Source: Linnemannia hyalina (lineage: Eukaryota; Mortierellomycota; Mortierellomycetes; Mortierellales; Mortierellaceae). Taken from it: a stretch of 64,000 nucleotides of DNA. The stretch covers positions 1,050,501 to 1,114,500 of the forward strand of contig JAHRHY010000016.1 in the NCBI GenBank assembly GCA_019671135.1. The letters run 5' to 3'. The notes beneath the pieces are model-generated. The model ran no database searches. It was not told the DNA's origin and worked only from the letters and a program-made list of their open reading frames with translations. Positions within the stretch are counted from its first letter, which is position 1, and each line of letters begins with the position of its first letter. This document shows, piece after piece, positions 49,063 to 61,200 of the stretch. The position numbers and the translations under genes were made by a program.

Positions 49063-50008
49063 CTCTCGTCCTGGTCGATTGAACACCCAGCTCCGGACGT
49101 CGACCTCGTATCACCCTCATCGCCAGCACCATCAACGGCACACACCAGCACCTCCTTCTTCTTACCTTGGAGGAGGAGGACACCTGGCAAACATCAGATC
49201 AATCTCAATCCCAACAATCCCACTCTTGAACACCATGACATCCTACGAGTCCCTTGTCGTCCCAGCCTGCAATTCTGCAGATTCCTCGCCAGCCTCGTCG
49301 CCCAGGACATCGACCACCACCATCGAGTTCCCTACCTTTGGCGGTAGCAATGGGTCATCGGTGTCGGTATGTGGACTCGGGTCGACATCGCCCCTGATAC
49401 CGATGAACTTTTCGGGATATGACACCGCGTCGTCGCATTACTCGTTGTTCAACCCTACTACGATGCACAACGGTGGTGCCGGCGGTGCAGGGGCAGATTT
49501 CTCGATGGCGTTGAATATGACCCACCCTGGCCTTGCTGGTACCATGGACCAACTCCACTCCCCCAACGATGGCACCAACAGCCAAGTCCTCTTGCCATTT
49601 GCCACCCACGGAGCAGCAGCAGCACCCATGTACAACCCCCACTTCCTCCAACAGCAAGCAATGCACATCTCTCAAGATACCATGCCTCCTTCACCCACAT
49701 CCTTGGAAATGCAGGACTTTACGAATAGAGCCTTGCAGATGACAGAGTCTCTTGAGAGCTGGATGAATAGTCAACTGATTCCTTCACTCGACGTCTTCTC
49801 CAACAACAGCGATACCACCCCTCTTCCCTACATGAATTCTTCTTTCCTTGCCGATCCAGGGTTTGGACAGCCCGAGCCCCAGCAGATGCAGCACCAGCAT
49901 CGTCCGTCGATCCAGCACCAGTACCAGCAAATGCAGAGCTTCTATATCCCCCAAATGCAAGACGACGAGGAGGATGACGATGGTGTTGACGAAGTATCGC
50001 ACGAGTAA
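46748..50008 (+). CDS. Zn2Cys6 (Gal4-type) transcription factor
   Basis: Three exons, 46748-47270, 47382-48232 and 48428-50008; 984 aa. The binuclear zinc cluster is at 176-202 in C-x2-C-x6-C-x5-C-x2-C-x6-C spacing (CDWCRYRKIRC, then CNSCQHSKREC). It lies after a 175-residue Ser/Thr/Gln-rich N-terminus, whereas many Gal4-type factors carry it near the N-terminus. Two related helical motifs, LERMRRIEMLLSNV and YIERMKRIELLLGSV, follow in exon 2. Exon 3 has a basic Ala-rich segment (LRKLAGKKKKRA), a polyglutamine run of about 17 (49015-49062) and an acidic C-terminus (DDEEDDDGVDEVSHE) that may activate transcription. No fungal_trans middle-homology domain is evident. Nuclear; targets unknown. 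Confidence 0.88.
49015..49062. repeat. CAA/CAG polyglutamine tract
   Basis: Mixed CAA/CAG codons encode about 16-17 Gln within the transcription factor. Mixed codons make the tract less prone to slippage than a pure run. Confidence 0.85.
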
Positions 50009-50203
50009 ACCGCGAAAAATTTATCCCATGTACAAAAAAAACTAAACAGCCAGACAAGTTTAACAACGGCAATAGTGGTGACAAAAAGGGCAATGACATT
50101 TTTAAAAAATGTGTATGTATGAATGCATGCTTTGACAGCTTGTGTATCTATAGTATAAAAAAACCTTCCTCCGCTCCCCTATCTCCCTCAACCATCCTCC
50201 CAC

Positions 50204-52412
50204 TTATTTCTCCTTGGCGTAGTTGGAGGTATCATAATGAGCAGGGAACTTCTTAATCAACTCCTCCAACTCCTTCTTCTGTTCGATCAAGGCGGGCGTC
50301 AACTTATCATACACATCGTTAAACATCTCCGAGACTGGGGGCTTCTTCCTCTTCTCAGCCGCCGCAAAGCTCTTCAACACTGCAGTCCGCTGAGTGGCCT
50401 TATGAGAGTTCTCACGGGCCTCGTCCCACCATCCCTTGGACTCGAGCCACTTGCGCATACGGACCATAGGGTTATCGTGACGCTTCCAGTCCTCGACCTC
50501 CTTCTTGGACCGGTAGGCCGACGAGTCGTCCGAGGTCGAGTGATGGCCGACACGGTAGGTCATGGCCTCGATCAACACAGGCTTGTGCTGCTCGACCGCG
50601 ATCTTGCGGGCCTCCTGGGTCGCCTTGTAGACCGCCCAGACGTCGTTGCCGTCCACACGGATCGTGTGCATGCCGTATCCGACTCCGCGGGAGGCAATAC
50701 CGTCACCCTTGTACTGCTCATTGGCAGGTGTCGAGATAGCGAATCCGTTGTTACGGCTATTATCATTCACAGAGAAAGCACGGATAGTAAAAAAAGGACG
50801 GTTAGTTTCTGTTCCTTGTTCTATATGTCTTGATCTTGTTTACAAACGCCAATAGGATGATGGGTTGGACAGTCCACCTCCATTTGCATCCCTTGATCTT
50901 CGTTCCATCATTCACAACACAAATCAATGCCCACATGGCAACTTACCAGAAGAAGATGACGGGGCAAGAGGTGGTGGCAGCAATGTTCAGAGCAGCATGG
51001 AAGTCTCCCTCAGAGGCAGCTCCCTCTCCGAAGTAGCACATCACACAGTTCTTCTTTCCGGACCGCTTGATGGCATAGGCAGCTCCCGCGGCCTGGGGCA
51101 ACTGGGTGGCAAGAGGAGAGGAGATGGTCTGGAAGTGCAAGGCCTTGGAACCGTAGTGGACAGGCATCTGACGACCCTTACCCAAATCCATGTCGTTCGA
51201 GTAGCACTGGTTCATGAACTGGTCCAAAGTGAATCCACGGTACAACAACGTTCCAGCTTCACGGTACTATTATTTTTCAGTCCAGGGGTAATAAAGATGT
51301 GAAGAAAAGGCAGGAATGAGCTGGGTGAAAAAAAAGGGGGAGCAGAACAAGCAAACAACGATCACCGAGAGCGAGAGTATTTAGTTTACCTGACCAAAGA
51401 TCTCATCCTCGGGCTCGAGGGCGGCAGCACTTCCAATATAGGCCTCCTCTCCGGCGTTGGTCATGTAGAAGGAGATACGTCCCTGACGCTGAGCCTCGTA
51501 CAGGATCAAATCCATGACGTTCAAGGTCAACATGTCCTTGTAGATCTTGGTGGCGAACTCCTCAGTAACCTATTTGGATGGAATGTGGCAACGATATGTT
51601 AGTAATTGATAACTTGTGCTTTGTAGCGATGACTGTAGTGGCAAGCGACAGAGCAGTATCCAAGGAGGAGAGACCCCATTGCTCAAGTGGTCACAGAGGA
51701 CCGGCTCCACTTCCTTTCCCCTCATTCGGCCATAATACTATTATGAGCTGAGAAAGACGAGAAATTTTTGTTGTTTGTTCTATTTCCCCCACAAGACGAG
51801 GAAGACAGAAAAAAAAATCGTCGCAAATTTCCCACGATTGTCCCACCGCCAAAACTTTAATCACCCTCTCTTCTCTCTTCACTTCACTTCTTCAGAAGGT
51901 GAGAAATAAAAAAAAAAACAATTCTTGCTTGTTGCGATTGAACAAAGACAAAGAGAAAAAAAGACCTCCTCTACTCGGCAAATAACCAAAAGATACATAC
52001 CTCGGGTTCCAAGGATTTTTCGAGGACCTTGCCGTCAGTATCCATGACACGGAAGGTATCGATGGGCTCCATCTTCTCACGGATCTCGAGGACCTGCGAG
52101 AAATGACTGTCGAGCGCACCGGGGAAGTGAACCTTGACTCTCTCCTTCTTCTTGTGTGCTTCCATCGACAATGCCGAGGTCGAGAAGGCCTATTTTTGTG
52201 GATAAAAAAAACAATTAAATGACGAAGGTGTTAGTGGACATCGACCTTGCATTATTTCCTTGTGGCACATTTGAATGCATCTTCATTGAGAACTAACTGA
52301 CTGCGAGTAGTTTATGTACCTTGGCAGAGTGGGCGAGGGGAGTGGGGGTGGCCTTGATGGCCTTCGTGGGGATGGATCTAACCAAAGCTCTGGCAGTGAC
52401 TCTTGCGTACAT
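50204..52412 (-). CDS. BCKDHA: Branched-chain 2-oxoacid dehydrogenase E1 subunit alpha
   Basis: Five exons: 52412-52320, 52189-52001, 51569-51390, 51266-50947 and 50756-50204; 444 aa. The thiamine-diphosphate-dependent E1 component decarboxylates the keto acids of Val, Leu and Ile in the mitochondrial matrix. The presequence [20 protein letters not shown] is basic. Then [50 protein letters not shown] and [10 protein letters not shown]. The ThDP motif begins GEGAASEGD (about 234) and ends at [10 protein letters not shown] (Asn-Asn about 263-264). The regulatory loop [16 protein letters not shown] (about 328-343) carries the serines phosphorylated by BCKD kinase in homologues. Its 3' end converges with the transcription factor, 195 bp away. 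Confidence 0.95.
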
Positions 52413-53031
52413 GATGTGCAGTAAGTGTGAGGTATGAGTTACAAGGAGGGAAGACCGCAGAGAGAGAAGAGACAAGGCTGTTGAGCTGTCAGAGAGATTA
52501 GGGTAGAGTGGAGAGGAGGAGGAGGGGAGATGAAGAAGAAGAAGCTGAGAAGAGAGTGAAGAAGAAGGATGAGTGAGTTGGGAATGATGAAGGAAAGAAA
52601 GAAGGAGGAGATGGCGATTCGAAGTGTGGAGTTGGCTGATCAGTGAGAAAGGGGAGAAGAGGGGGGGAAAAAAGAACAAAAACCCCCACGGCCAAGTTGA
52701 AGTTGTTGAGGGTGACGTGCCGTGGGAAAAATTGTGAGGAGCGCAGGACATGCGATCAAATGGGAGCAATTAATTCGGACACCAGCGAGGCAGCCGTCAA
52801 AGCCATAGTAGTGGATCAGCCATTACAAAGGGTCACTGCTCCAGATGGACAGATAACGACCAATGGACATTGAATGGAGACATGATTGATATGCAAAAAT
52901 AAATAGTTGTATTGTACACTTTGTGAAGAATGCAAAGGTTGAAAATGGATAACGATGGTGAACGGGTTGAGTCTATCGCGCTGATCTAGTTAATATGAAT
53001 GGCCGGGGAGTTCTGAGAGAAAGTTTACTCG
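52413..53031. promoter_or_regulatory. BCKDHA promoter and LYAR-type gene 3' flank
   Basis: About 620 bp. A polypurine block on the plus strand (52440-52680) forms a pyrimidine-rich promoter in the BCKDHA sense. No exon is supported. Confidence 0.5.
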
Positions 53032-53810
53032 TTACTTCTTCTCCTTCTTCTCCTTCCTGTCCTTCTTCTCCTTCTTCTTCTCCTTCTTCTCCTCCTTCTT
53101 CTCCTCCTTCTTCTCCTTCTTCTCTACCTTCTTCTCCTCCTTCTTCTCCTTCTTCTCTACCTTCTTCTCTTCCTTCTTCTCCTTCTTCTCGGACTTGTCT
53201 TTCTTCTCCTTCTTGGCAGTCTTCTCCTCCTGGACAGGTTCCTCGGCCTTGCGCTTCTTGGACTTCATCTCGTCAACAATCGAGGTAGGAACAGCAACAA
53301 TCTCTTCTGCCTTCTTCTCAGGTGCTGGTGCTGGTGCCTTGGCCTCCTGTGCGCCCTTGTTGTTCTGGTTGTTGTTGTTGTTCTTTTGTCCGTTGTTCTG
53401 GTGTCCACCCTAATGTTCAAAAGCGAAGAAAAGAGTGTACATTGGTTATTAAATAATCAACAGTAAAACAGATGTGCCGACCTCATTCAATTGACAAAAA
53501 TTATCAAAGAGTAGTTCTGAAAAACAAAGAAAGTGATGTGTCAACAATCGACAGCAAAAAAACGTTGCAAAACCCCCCCACCGACATTAAGTTTTGTTCA
53601 ATAATGTACCTTCTTGGGTCCACGGTATAATGCCTTTTGGTATTTTTCAGCCTCGCTGATGCAAGAGGTATGGGACCGGTACTCGACGCCTTGGAAGGAG
53701 ACGGAGCAGTCGATGCAGGAGAATTGGGCGTAGGGGCAACGGCCGAAGTGCTGGTCGAGCTTGGGCTTCTTGACTGTTTCCTGGCAAGTGTCGCAGACAA
53801 AAGAGACCAT
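53032..53810 (-). CDS. LYAR-type C2HC zinc-finger protein with Lys/Glu tail
   Basis: Two exons, 53810-53610 and 53409-53032; 192 aa. The N-terminal zf-LYAR fold is MVSFVCDTCQETVKKPKLDQ, HFGRCPYAQFSCIDC and FQGVEYRSHTSCISEAEKYQ. Paired Cys/His ligands sit as in LYAR, a nucleolar protein of ribosome biogenesis. After the intron come an Asn/Gln-rich linker, a Pro/Ala/Glu segment (KAPAPAPEKKAEEIV), SKKRKAEEPVQEEK, and a tail of about 65 residues of almost only Lys and Glu, likely a nucleolar-localisation or RNA-binding helix. The protein is shorter than animal LYAR. Confidence 0.85.
53037..53215. repeat. TTCTCC-type tandem repeat encoding Lys/Glu tail
   Basis: Degenerate CTTCTCCTT units in frame encode KKEKKEEKK repeats. 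It is purely codon-level repetition, with Lys as AAG throughout. Confidence 0.85.
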
Positions 53811-54502
53811 CCTGAATATATGTAATGTGTTGTAAGTGGGTTTGTTGGTCTTAAGAGTGTGTGTTCCTGCTAGCTAACTTGGCTTGGCGGCGTCGTAGGA
53901 GATAGAGGCGAAGAGGCTTTTGAAAAGAGAGGGGGGAAGTAAGGATGGAAAGGGTACACTATCGGCAAGGCAGGAGGCTACAATTAAAAAAAAAAAAAGA
54001 AAAAAAAGGCACAAAGTTGGGTGGCTTGGGTATGTTTTGAGTTCGAATAGTGACTTTTGCAATGATTGATTCAGGCACCAAGAAGCAAAACCAGTTTTTC
54101 GATCACCCTTTAACGTTCTCTGTAGTCTGTACAGTACATAAATCAAACAGCAAAGGTGCCTTGTAGACATCGATTGAATGACGCTGCTGTTGTAGACCCT
54201 AGGGCTAAAAGTGGAGGAAGAGGAATAACGTTGAGAAGATATGGCCACCCTGGTACCCTAGTACCCTCGAGCAGTCGGAGGGCTTGCATTTTTGGTGGCG
54301 CATCACAATGATCTATGATTGGCTGATTTTGCAACTAGTAGACTGAAATGATGTGGTGTACAAGCTCAACAAACGGTTTCCCTGAGAGACTCATGAAAAT
54401 ATGTCTGGACGCATGGAGATCTCAAGGCACAGTAAGGGAGGACAAAGTCAACTTGATATAAACAGCCCTTTTATATACTCGTACGAAAAATAATATGCGA
54501 CT
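53811..54502. other. Intergenic, LYAR-type gene promoter and ArsH 3' flank
   Basis: About 690 bp with an A-run at 53985-54007. No exon or RNA gene recognised. Confidence 0.4.
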
Positions 54503-55234
54503 CTACTGCACCTTCTCAGCTTGCGAAAGCAATCGTCCATTCTTCTCCTTCTCCTCTCGCTCGCTATAACGATCGGTCAAAAACTCCATCTCCGGCCTCA
54601 GGACGATCGTCATCTTGAACAACTCCTCCGCTACATCCACAACCCTCTGTCGAAGATCACTGGGCTTCATTCGATCGTTTTCGTCAAACTCGGTCCAAGC
54701 CTTTGGGACGGACGATTGGTTGGGGATCGTAAACATGCGCATCCACCGGCCCAGCATCCTCAAAGTGTTGACCACATTGAAACTCTGTGAACCTCCACAA
54801 ACTTGCGCAATGGCCAGAGTTCGACCTTGGGTTGGGCGGACAGATCCCAAGGAGAGTGGGATCCAATCGATTTGGTTCTTGAACACTGCAGTGACTTGGC
54901 CGTGTTGCTCGGGCGAGACCCAGACATGGGCATGAGACCACTGGCTGAGCTCTCGTAATTCTTGGACCTTGGGATGGTTCTCGGACACCCCGTCCTTCAT
55001 GGGGAGACCTTCTGGATTGAAAACTCGGACATCTGCACCCAGGTGATCGAGGATCCGTGCAAACTCAAACGCAAGCAGTCGGGAGAATGATCGTTCGCGG
55101 AGGGAGCCATAGAGAACCAGGACTTGGATGGGTTGTTGCTTCTTGCCGTATTCCTGGAGCGCGGAAAAGTTGAGCTTTGTGACCCAGTCGTTGGTAGCGT
55201 CCTTGAGTGCTCGATATGGCTTGAGTCGGATCAT
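54503..55234 (-). CDS. arsH: ArsH-like NADPH-dependent FMN reductase
   Basis: One exon, 243 aa. Flavodoxin-like fold: FMN phosphate loop [20 protein letters not shown] (about 38-57). Then [40 protein letters not shown] with [36 protein letters not shown] and [20 protein letters not shown]. These match ArsH proteins of bacteria and fungi, which reduce flavin or quinones and, in some cases, oxidise methylarsenite. No other arsenic gene is adjacent, so here it may serve general redox stress. The intronless structure is unusual among neighbours, and a bacterial origin is conceivable but not shown. Divergent from the acyl carrier protein gene. Confidence 0.9.
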   Translation of the reverse strand: MIRLKPYRALKDATNDWVTKLNFSALQEYGKKQQPIQVLVLYGSLRERSFSRLLAFEFARILDHLGADVRVFNPEGLPMKDGVSENHPKVQELRELSQWSHAHVWVSPEQHGQVTAVFKNQIDWIPLSLGSVRPTQGRTLAIAQVCGGSQSFNVVNTLRMLGRWMRMFTIPNQSSVPKAWTEFDENDRMKPSDLRQRVVDVAEELFKMTIVLRPEMEFLTDRYSEREEKEKNGRLLSQAEKVQ

Positions 55235-55787
55235 GGCTAGGGAAAAAAGGTGACTCGATGAGGAAGAAGAAGAAGAAGTAGACGAGGAAGTGGAACAGGA
55301 ACGGGGTAGCGTCGAAAGATGAGAGATAAGTGAAGAGCAGAAGGGGCGAGGGTGAAGAAGGAAAGGAAGGGGAGGATGGGAAGGAAGTAGAGGAAGGATG
55401 TGAGTGACTGAGGAGAGAAAGAGAGAAAGAAGAGGAGGACAAAAGGTGCGAACACGGCTACTTATTGGTATTTTTTTCTTCTCACTCCCAATCCCAATCG
55501 CTACCGTTTTCGTCTTGGTTGAACCTATACATACTCGCTATCTCTCTATCTTTTTTGTTTGGCCTTGCTCGGATGAAAGAGTACCGCACAGGTCGCGTTG
55601 TTCGTTCACTTGTTCGTAAAGTTTTAAGGGGAGCTGCACGTGATCTGAGGAATGAATCTCCCGCTTAAGGAGCGCGCCTCTCTGACTCTCACTCTCCAAC
55701 CCTGCTTCCGCTTTTTCTCAAACTAAACCCGCCCCTGAACTCCGTCTTCGACACAAACAACCACCACCAACCAAGCACATCATAACA
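55235..55787. promoter_or_regulatory. Bidirectional promoter, ArsH / acyl carrier protein
   Basis: About 550 bp between divergent starts. It is purine-rich on the plus strand next to ArsH and C/A-rich in the last 100 bp before the acyl carrier protein. Confidence 0.5.
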
Positions 55788-56672
55788 ATGTTCAGAGCAC
55801 TCGTCCGCTCCGCATCAACCATCTACCGCCAGGCCGCCATTAAGGCAACACCAGCAACAGTCGCAAGGATGCCCATGGGCCTTACATTCGCCCGCACATA
55901 TGCCTCTGCTGGTCTTGTTCGTTCGGACGTCGAGAAGCGCGTTTTGGATATCTTGGCCGGATTCAACAAGGTCGACAGCAACAAGGTAACAACACGACAC
56001 AACACCGCCACTGCTACCAATCGATACTCTGGATGGAATCGAGGAGAAATTTCAAGAGCAGGACGACTTAACAACCAGGGCAATTAATTCTCAAGGATAA
56101 CACCTTCGCAGGATCAGAAAACCTATTCCCTGAGGCAGACCGTAGATTCGAGGAAGGATAATCAGTGTTCCTGGATCACCTCTTCTTCCCACTGTTCAAT
56201 GGAAGGTGGTCCTCTTGTTCATGTTTTCTCCGCAAGAGCTATACAGCAGCAATGGTACAAAGGACCGTAGTTGACTGGCACCATCCGGGAAAATATCGCT
56301 TGCTCACAACAACCTCGGATCATCACCCACATATTTTTCGGAATTATCAGGAAACTGTAAATCACCACCTTATCCCCCGCAGCACAGCACCTTTAACGTA
56401 CTCACACATGCACCCACAACCTCACTCCCTTGTCTTTTCGCCACATACTAACCTAACTCTTCTTGTCTTCGTGATTGCTTGTCCATGTTTCATAGATCTC
56501 GCTCAGCGCAAACTTCAACAACGATCTCGGACTGGACTCACTGGACACTGTCGAGGTCGTGATGGCTATCGAGGAAGAGTTCTCGATCGAGATCCCCGAT
56601 AAGGACGCTGACGAGATCAAGTCTGCCGCCCAGGCTGTTGAGTATATCTCCAAGCGCGATGACGCCCATTAA
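55788..56672 (+). CDS. NDUFAB1: Mitochondrial acyl carrier protein (complex I subunit)
   Basis: Two exons, 55788-55985 and 56496-56672, separated by a 510-bp intron; 124 aa. The presequence [20 protein letters not shown] is Arg-rich. The carrier domain reads [19 protein letters not shown], then [20 protein letters not shown]; Ser81 of DSL is the 4'-phosphopantetheine site. [20 protein letters not shown] and [12 protein letters not shown] complete the third helix. It carries acyl chains for mitochondrial fatty-acid and lipoate synthesis, binds LYR-motif proteins, and is a subunit of respiratory complex I. Confidence 0.95.
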
Positions 56673-58233
56673 GCCATAGTACTCTGTCCCTTTTCCCTCA
56701 TTGCCCACCCCTTCATGCTCAATCCATTAATGTACTTTAATTACACATATCACAGTTTGACCCTTTCTTCTACATATGTAAGATGGACTAATTGTGTGGA
56801 TGATGAATCCAGATCCTCTTTTTTTTTGCCATCAATACTACGACTACTGTGGTTCGAGTAATGGTCATTGGAACGCTTACCTCCAACAAGTTACGGGGCC
56901 GAGATGAAGAAAATGAAGACGAAAAAAGTTGGGCTTCTGGCGCAAAGAATTCACGCGACGGATAGACAATTGGGACACGTTTCAATTGCAACAAGCTGGA
57001 CTGTGTTTGATCCTTTGGACGCGGACACATGGGACAAAAAACGCGTTTTTATCGATAATTAATGATCAATATGACGGCAATTCGTTGTCACTCACCTGGA
57101 AGGAAAAGTATAAATACCTCCCTCCTCTACCCGCTCCCACTTTTTCCTTTTTTTTTTTCCTTCTTTCAAAACACAGACATGCATGAAAGCAGGCAACAAT
57201 TACTCACCTTGTCCTCCTTCTTTTTCTCTGTTCGATGCATACTCGAGAGTACAAACACAAAAAGTAAACAATGTGTGGTTTTTGTGCTTGAGCACATCAC
57301 CTTGTTTTCTTTTTCCTATGCTCGTTCGCAATCATCCCTGCGTCGCTATTACCGTGGGTGGAACGATTCGACCAACCGACCGACAATGCGGTTAAGCATC
57401 CCCTCGTTCTCCCCCCTCGACTCTCCCTTTCGTTTAAGAAAATAGGAAATGAAGACTTGACCCTCCACCCTTCTTTAAACTTTTCCCCATATCAAAAGAA
57501 ACTCAACGCAAAGTGCAAAAAAAAAAAAAAAAAAAAAAAAAAAAGGAGATCATGCACTTCTGTCAGTCAATAAACCTTTCGCGACACGCTCTGCTCTCAG
57601 CTCTTGATACGCGTCGATTCATTCGAAAGGACGTTTTTCCCGCCTTAACAAACATTCGTCTTACGATAGTAACCCCAGGTCTTCAATCGAGCATATATGT
57701 AACGTTCTGTTGTAGAAATGTCTGCGCTTTATTATTCCGGTTCAAAAGGAGAGAAGGGCGGGCTAGAAAGGGGAAGTAGGGGGGGGGGGGGTAAAAAAGA
57801 GGAAAACGAAGTCGTACTGTAAAAAGGGGGAAGGGGAAGGGGGAAGGGGAAGGGGGAAAACAAAAAGTGTAGCAGAAGAGCGAAAGAAGAAAAAAAAATA
57901 GTACGACGTTAAAAAAGAAAAAAAATATGAACAAAGGGGAGAAGAAGCAAACTGAAAAACAAGGTGGGTGTAGAGAAAAAAGGGTAAAAGGGTGAGACGC
58001 AACTCTACGAGCGTCTCGTCATGAAAAGAAAAAGAAAATTTTGGTTGAAGGGAAAGTGAAAAAAGTACAATGGGGGGAAGAGGGAAAGAAGAAAGCATTA
58101 ACAAATAAAGGGAGAAGAAAAGAAAGTTGAAAGTGGGAAAGTAGGAAAAGGGAGAACAGAGAAAAAGAACGAAAACAATGAAAGGACTCCGCTTGTGTTT
58201 TAATGTGCCTTGGCTGGTCGACGAGGGCGCTGT
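56673..58233. other. Long convergent intergenic region
   Basis: About 1.56 kb between two convergent genes, so it holds mainly 3' flanks. An A28 homopolymer lies at 57517-57544, a G12-class run near 57780, and GGGGAA repeats at 57825-57860. No exon recognised. Confidence 0.45.
57517..57544. repeat. A28 homopolymer
   Basis: Twenty-eight consecutive A residues. Could be the tail of an old retroposed insertion, but no upstream element is recognisable. Length may be affected by sequencing. Confidence 0.85.
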
Positions 58234-61200
58234 TTACATGGTGGCGCGCTTCACCATCTCCTTGGCCCAGCGGGCGACCTCTTTGGTCGTGACAGAGTTC
58301 TGTCGGCTGCTGCGGCCCTCCTTCAAGCACTGAACAACCCACTCCGACATCAACAAGTTCTTGATATCGCCACCAGGGAACGACTCGGCAAGATCGCCGA
58401 GGAGACCGCAGATGCTACGCAAGAGAGCATCGGATCTCTCTGGATCGTTGTAGACAGTGCTCATGAATTCGAACAAATGGGGCAGGTGAGGTGCCAACAA
58501 GTCTATTTGCGCAAATAAAATGTTAAGTTTGATGAACATCGATTAATTTAAGAACGAATTTCAACAACATGTGTCAACATGCAACAACACATCCTTGAAA
58601 GCAGCACTTACTGTTGTCGCTGGACTTCAATCCCTGGACAATTCCGATGTAGGCATCCATGATACCCTCACGAAGGCCGTTGACATAGTCGATCATATCA
58701 TAGTCGGTGGGTGCGGCACGGATGTTGCAGGCCTGGGCAAGGACGCTCATGGTGACATCCAAGTAGGCAGCGAACTGGCCCTCAATGGCAAGGGCGATGT
58801 CTCCAAAGCACGAAAGGATGTTAGGCTTGACATTGCGATGCAAGACAGGACTCTGCAAGTTCTGCAAGAGGGTCGTCATAAAGTTGTCACAGTACGAAGC
58901 AGAGGCGGGTCCCAAGCTGCGGCAGACATCGCCAATGATACCGACGGCAATCGAGCAGAGCTGGTGCTCCTCGTGGTTGCTTAGGGCGCTGAACATAAAA
59001 GGGGCAAAGCTATCGAGGTAGCGAGCAAACTCGCTCTCCAAGGCAGTAGTCAAGGCGCCAATGGCCAAGAAGGCATCCTCCAGAATGGTCGACGACTTTG
59101 AGGCTGCGGTCGACAGCTGGAGCAACACAGTCATGATACGGTCAGCAATGGGGGAAATGTCCTTTCCCACGCGGCGGATAACGTTAGTCAAGACACTGCA
59201 GAGGTTGGACTGAAGCTCCAAGTGGCTGTTGCGCTCGTCCACTCCAACAATCTCGTTCTGAACGGCAATCGTCTGCTCCAAGCGGTCAAGGATGCTGGTT
59301 GACAAGGCCGAGATGGTAGGGAAGGTGTCCCTGGCAGTGTGGGTGACCAAGATCGAGATAGCCTCGTAGGCAGAGGTACGGGCAAAGGCCTCATTCGAGT
59401 TGCGCTCAGTGATGCGCATCAAGGCGGTGATGATGCCGTTGAAGAAGGGCGACATGTGGGAGGTAGCCGAGTCGCGTCCCTGCTCTCCCTGGAGCTGGTC
59501 AGCCAAATTCATCAAAGACAAGCAGCAGTTCGAGACAATGCGGTTAGAGTCGTCCAGGCCACGAACGAGGGCTTCGATGAGGGGCTGGAGGTGAACATCA
59601 GGTTTGATGCACTCGGCCAAGGACTGCGAGACACGTCCCAAAGTCCAGGCTGTGGCGTCCTTAACCTTGATCACGGGGTCGTTCATCATCTCAATCAGGA
59701 AGGGCAAAGCCTGGGCAACAGGGGGCACAAGGAGCTCCTGGGAAGGACCCTCCAAGATTGAACCAAAGGCCATGACGGAGGCCTCGCGGTACTGCCACTG
59801 AGTATGACGAATGTTGGTCTCGACAAACTGAATGACGGGGGCGACGCAGGCATCTCCAACGCTCTGGGCGGTCACAGACAGGCAAGTGCCAGCAGCCATG
59901 CAGAGGTTCCAGTCGTCCTCATCATCGTCCTCGTCCTGCTTGGTCATCAGCTCCAAGATGACGGGCAAAGTCTCGGGCAAAGCGGCCTTGGCAAAGTTGT
60001 AGTTGGTGTGGGTGGGCTGCTCTCCGTTGTCGATGGCCTATTGTTATCAGATGATATCGAACGAGAAACACATCAGTTTACTGTTCTCAGAGCGAGTCAA
60101 GAGTCCACCTTTCGCGTTCTCCACTCATTCGGCGACGATATTGTTTTTTGTTTTTTACCTCGAGTCTGTAATTCTCCTGATCAATCTCAACCTCGGCAAC
60201 GGTCGACCAGAACTCGACAGCCTGCAAGGCGACGCGCTCATGAGGACTCTTCATTCCCTGGACAGTCAACTATGAGGTGCATAGTGAGCGAGATTGGAGG
60301 TTAGGTCTTGGAAATAGATCGCAAACAAAAAAAAGAGTACTTTCAACATGTATATGGTATGAAACACCTACGCCAAAGAGCGCCTTCTGCATGTAGAAAG
60401 GCATCATCTCGTAATACACCTGCATAATGCGGACCAAGCACTCAAAGGCAGCCACTTGGACCTCGAGGTCCTCGCTCTGGGTAGCTTCGCATACGACCTG
60501 CATGATGTAGTTACGCTCACCCTCGCGCTTGAAGTTGTCCTCGATGAACTCCAACGAGTTGTACAAAGCACCAATAGCAGCCAAACGGACAGCCTCACTA
60601 GGCTCATCCTTGCGAGCCCCCTGCACGACAGCTGTCAGAATGCTGTTGGCTTGCGATGTCAAGATGTCGCGGTCCTATTAAAGTAACACCTTATTGTCAG
60701 TCTCAAGAAGGTCGAGTATGATAGACTTGTTCCTTTTCCCATGTGAAAACCGCAGTATGGATGGTAGACTTACGATAGTTTCACAGATATATCCGATGGA
60801 CTGAAGAGTACACTGCCTCAAGTTTGTGTTCTCGGTGGACGACAAGTTCTGGATCATGTCGCGGATGACGCCCTCCCATTGACCCAGTGGGAGCTCGATA
60901 GCGGCAATTGCGGCGACGACCTGGGCGGTAACAATACCGGCGCGAACATCCTGAGTTCCGAGCGTTGTGAGAACCTAATTCGCGTGCATAAGAAAGCAGG
61001 CATGTTGATCAGTATCATTCTGGACAAACCAATCCTCATGCAACCTTTGCGGCATCAATAGATACAAATGTCTTCGCACATACCAAAGCCTTGATCTGGT
61101 CTCTTGTGACAGCATCAATGTTCATCCAGCGGGTAGACATCTCCTCGCGGCGAGCCGATTCCTATTCATACACATGAGGCACGAACAACAAAAAAGTTAG

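Noticed and set aside
53504..53800. Alternative frame of 98 residues overlapping the LYAR-type gene
   Set aside because: It is the shifted frame of the zinc-finger exon with Ser/Pro bias; no splice or start support.
54503..55234. ArsH as part of an arsenic-resistance cluster
   Set aside because: No arsenate reductase, arsenite transporter or ArsM lies nearby; the gene stands alone among housekeeping genes.
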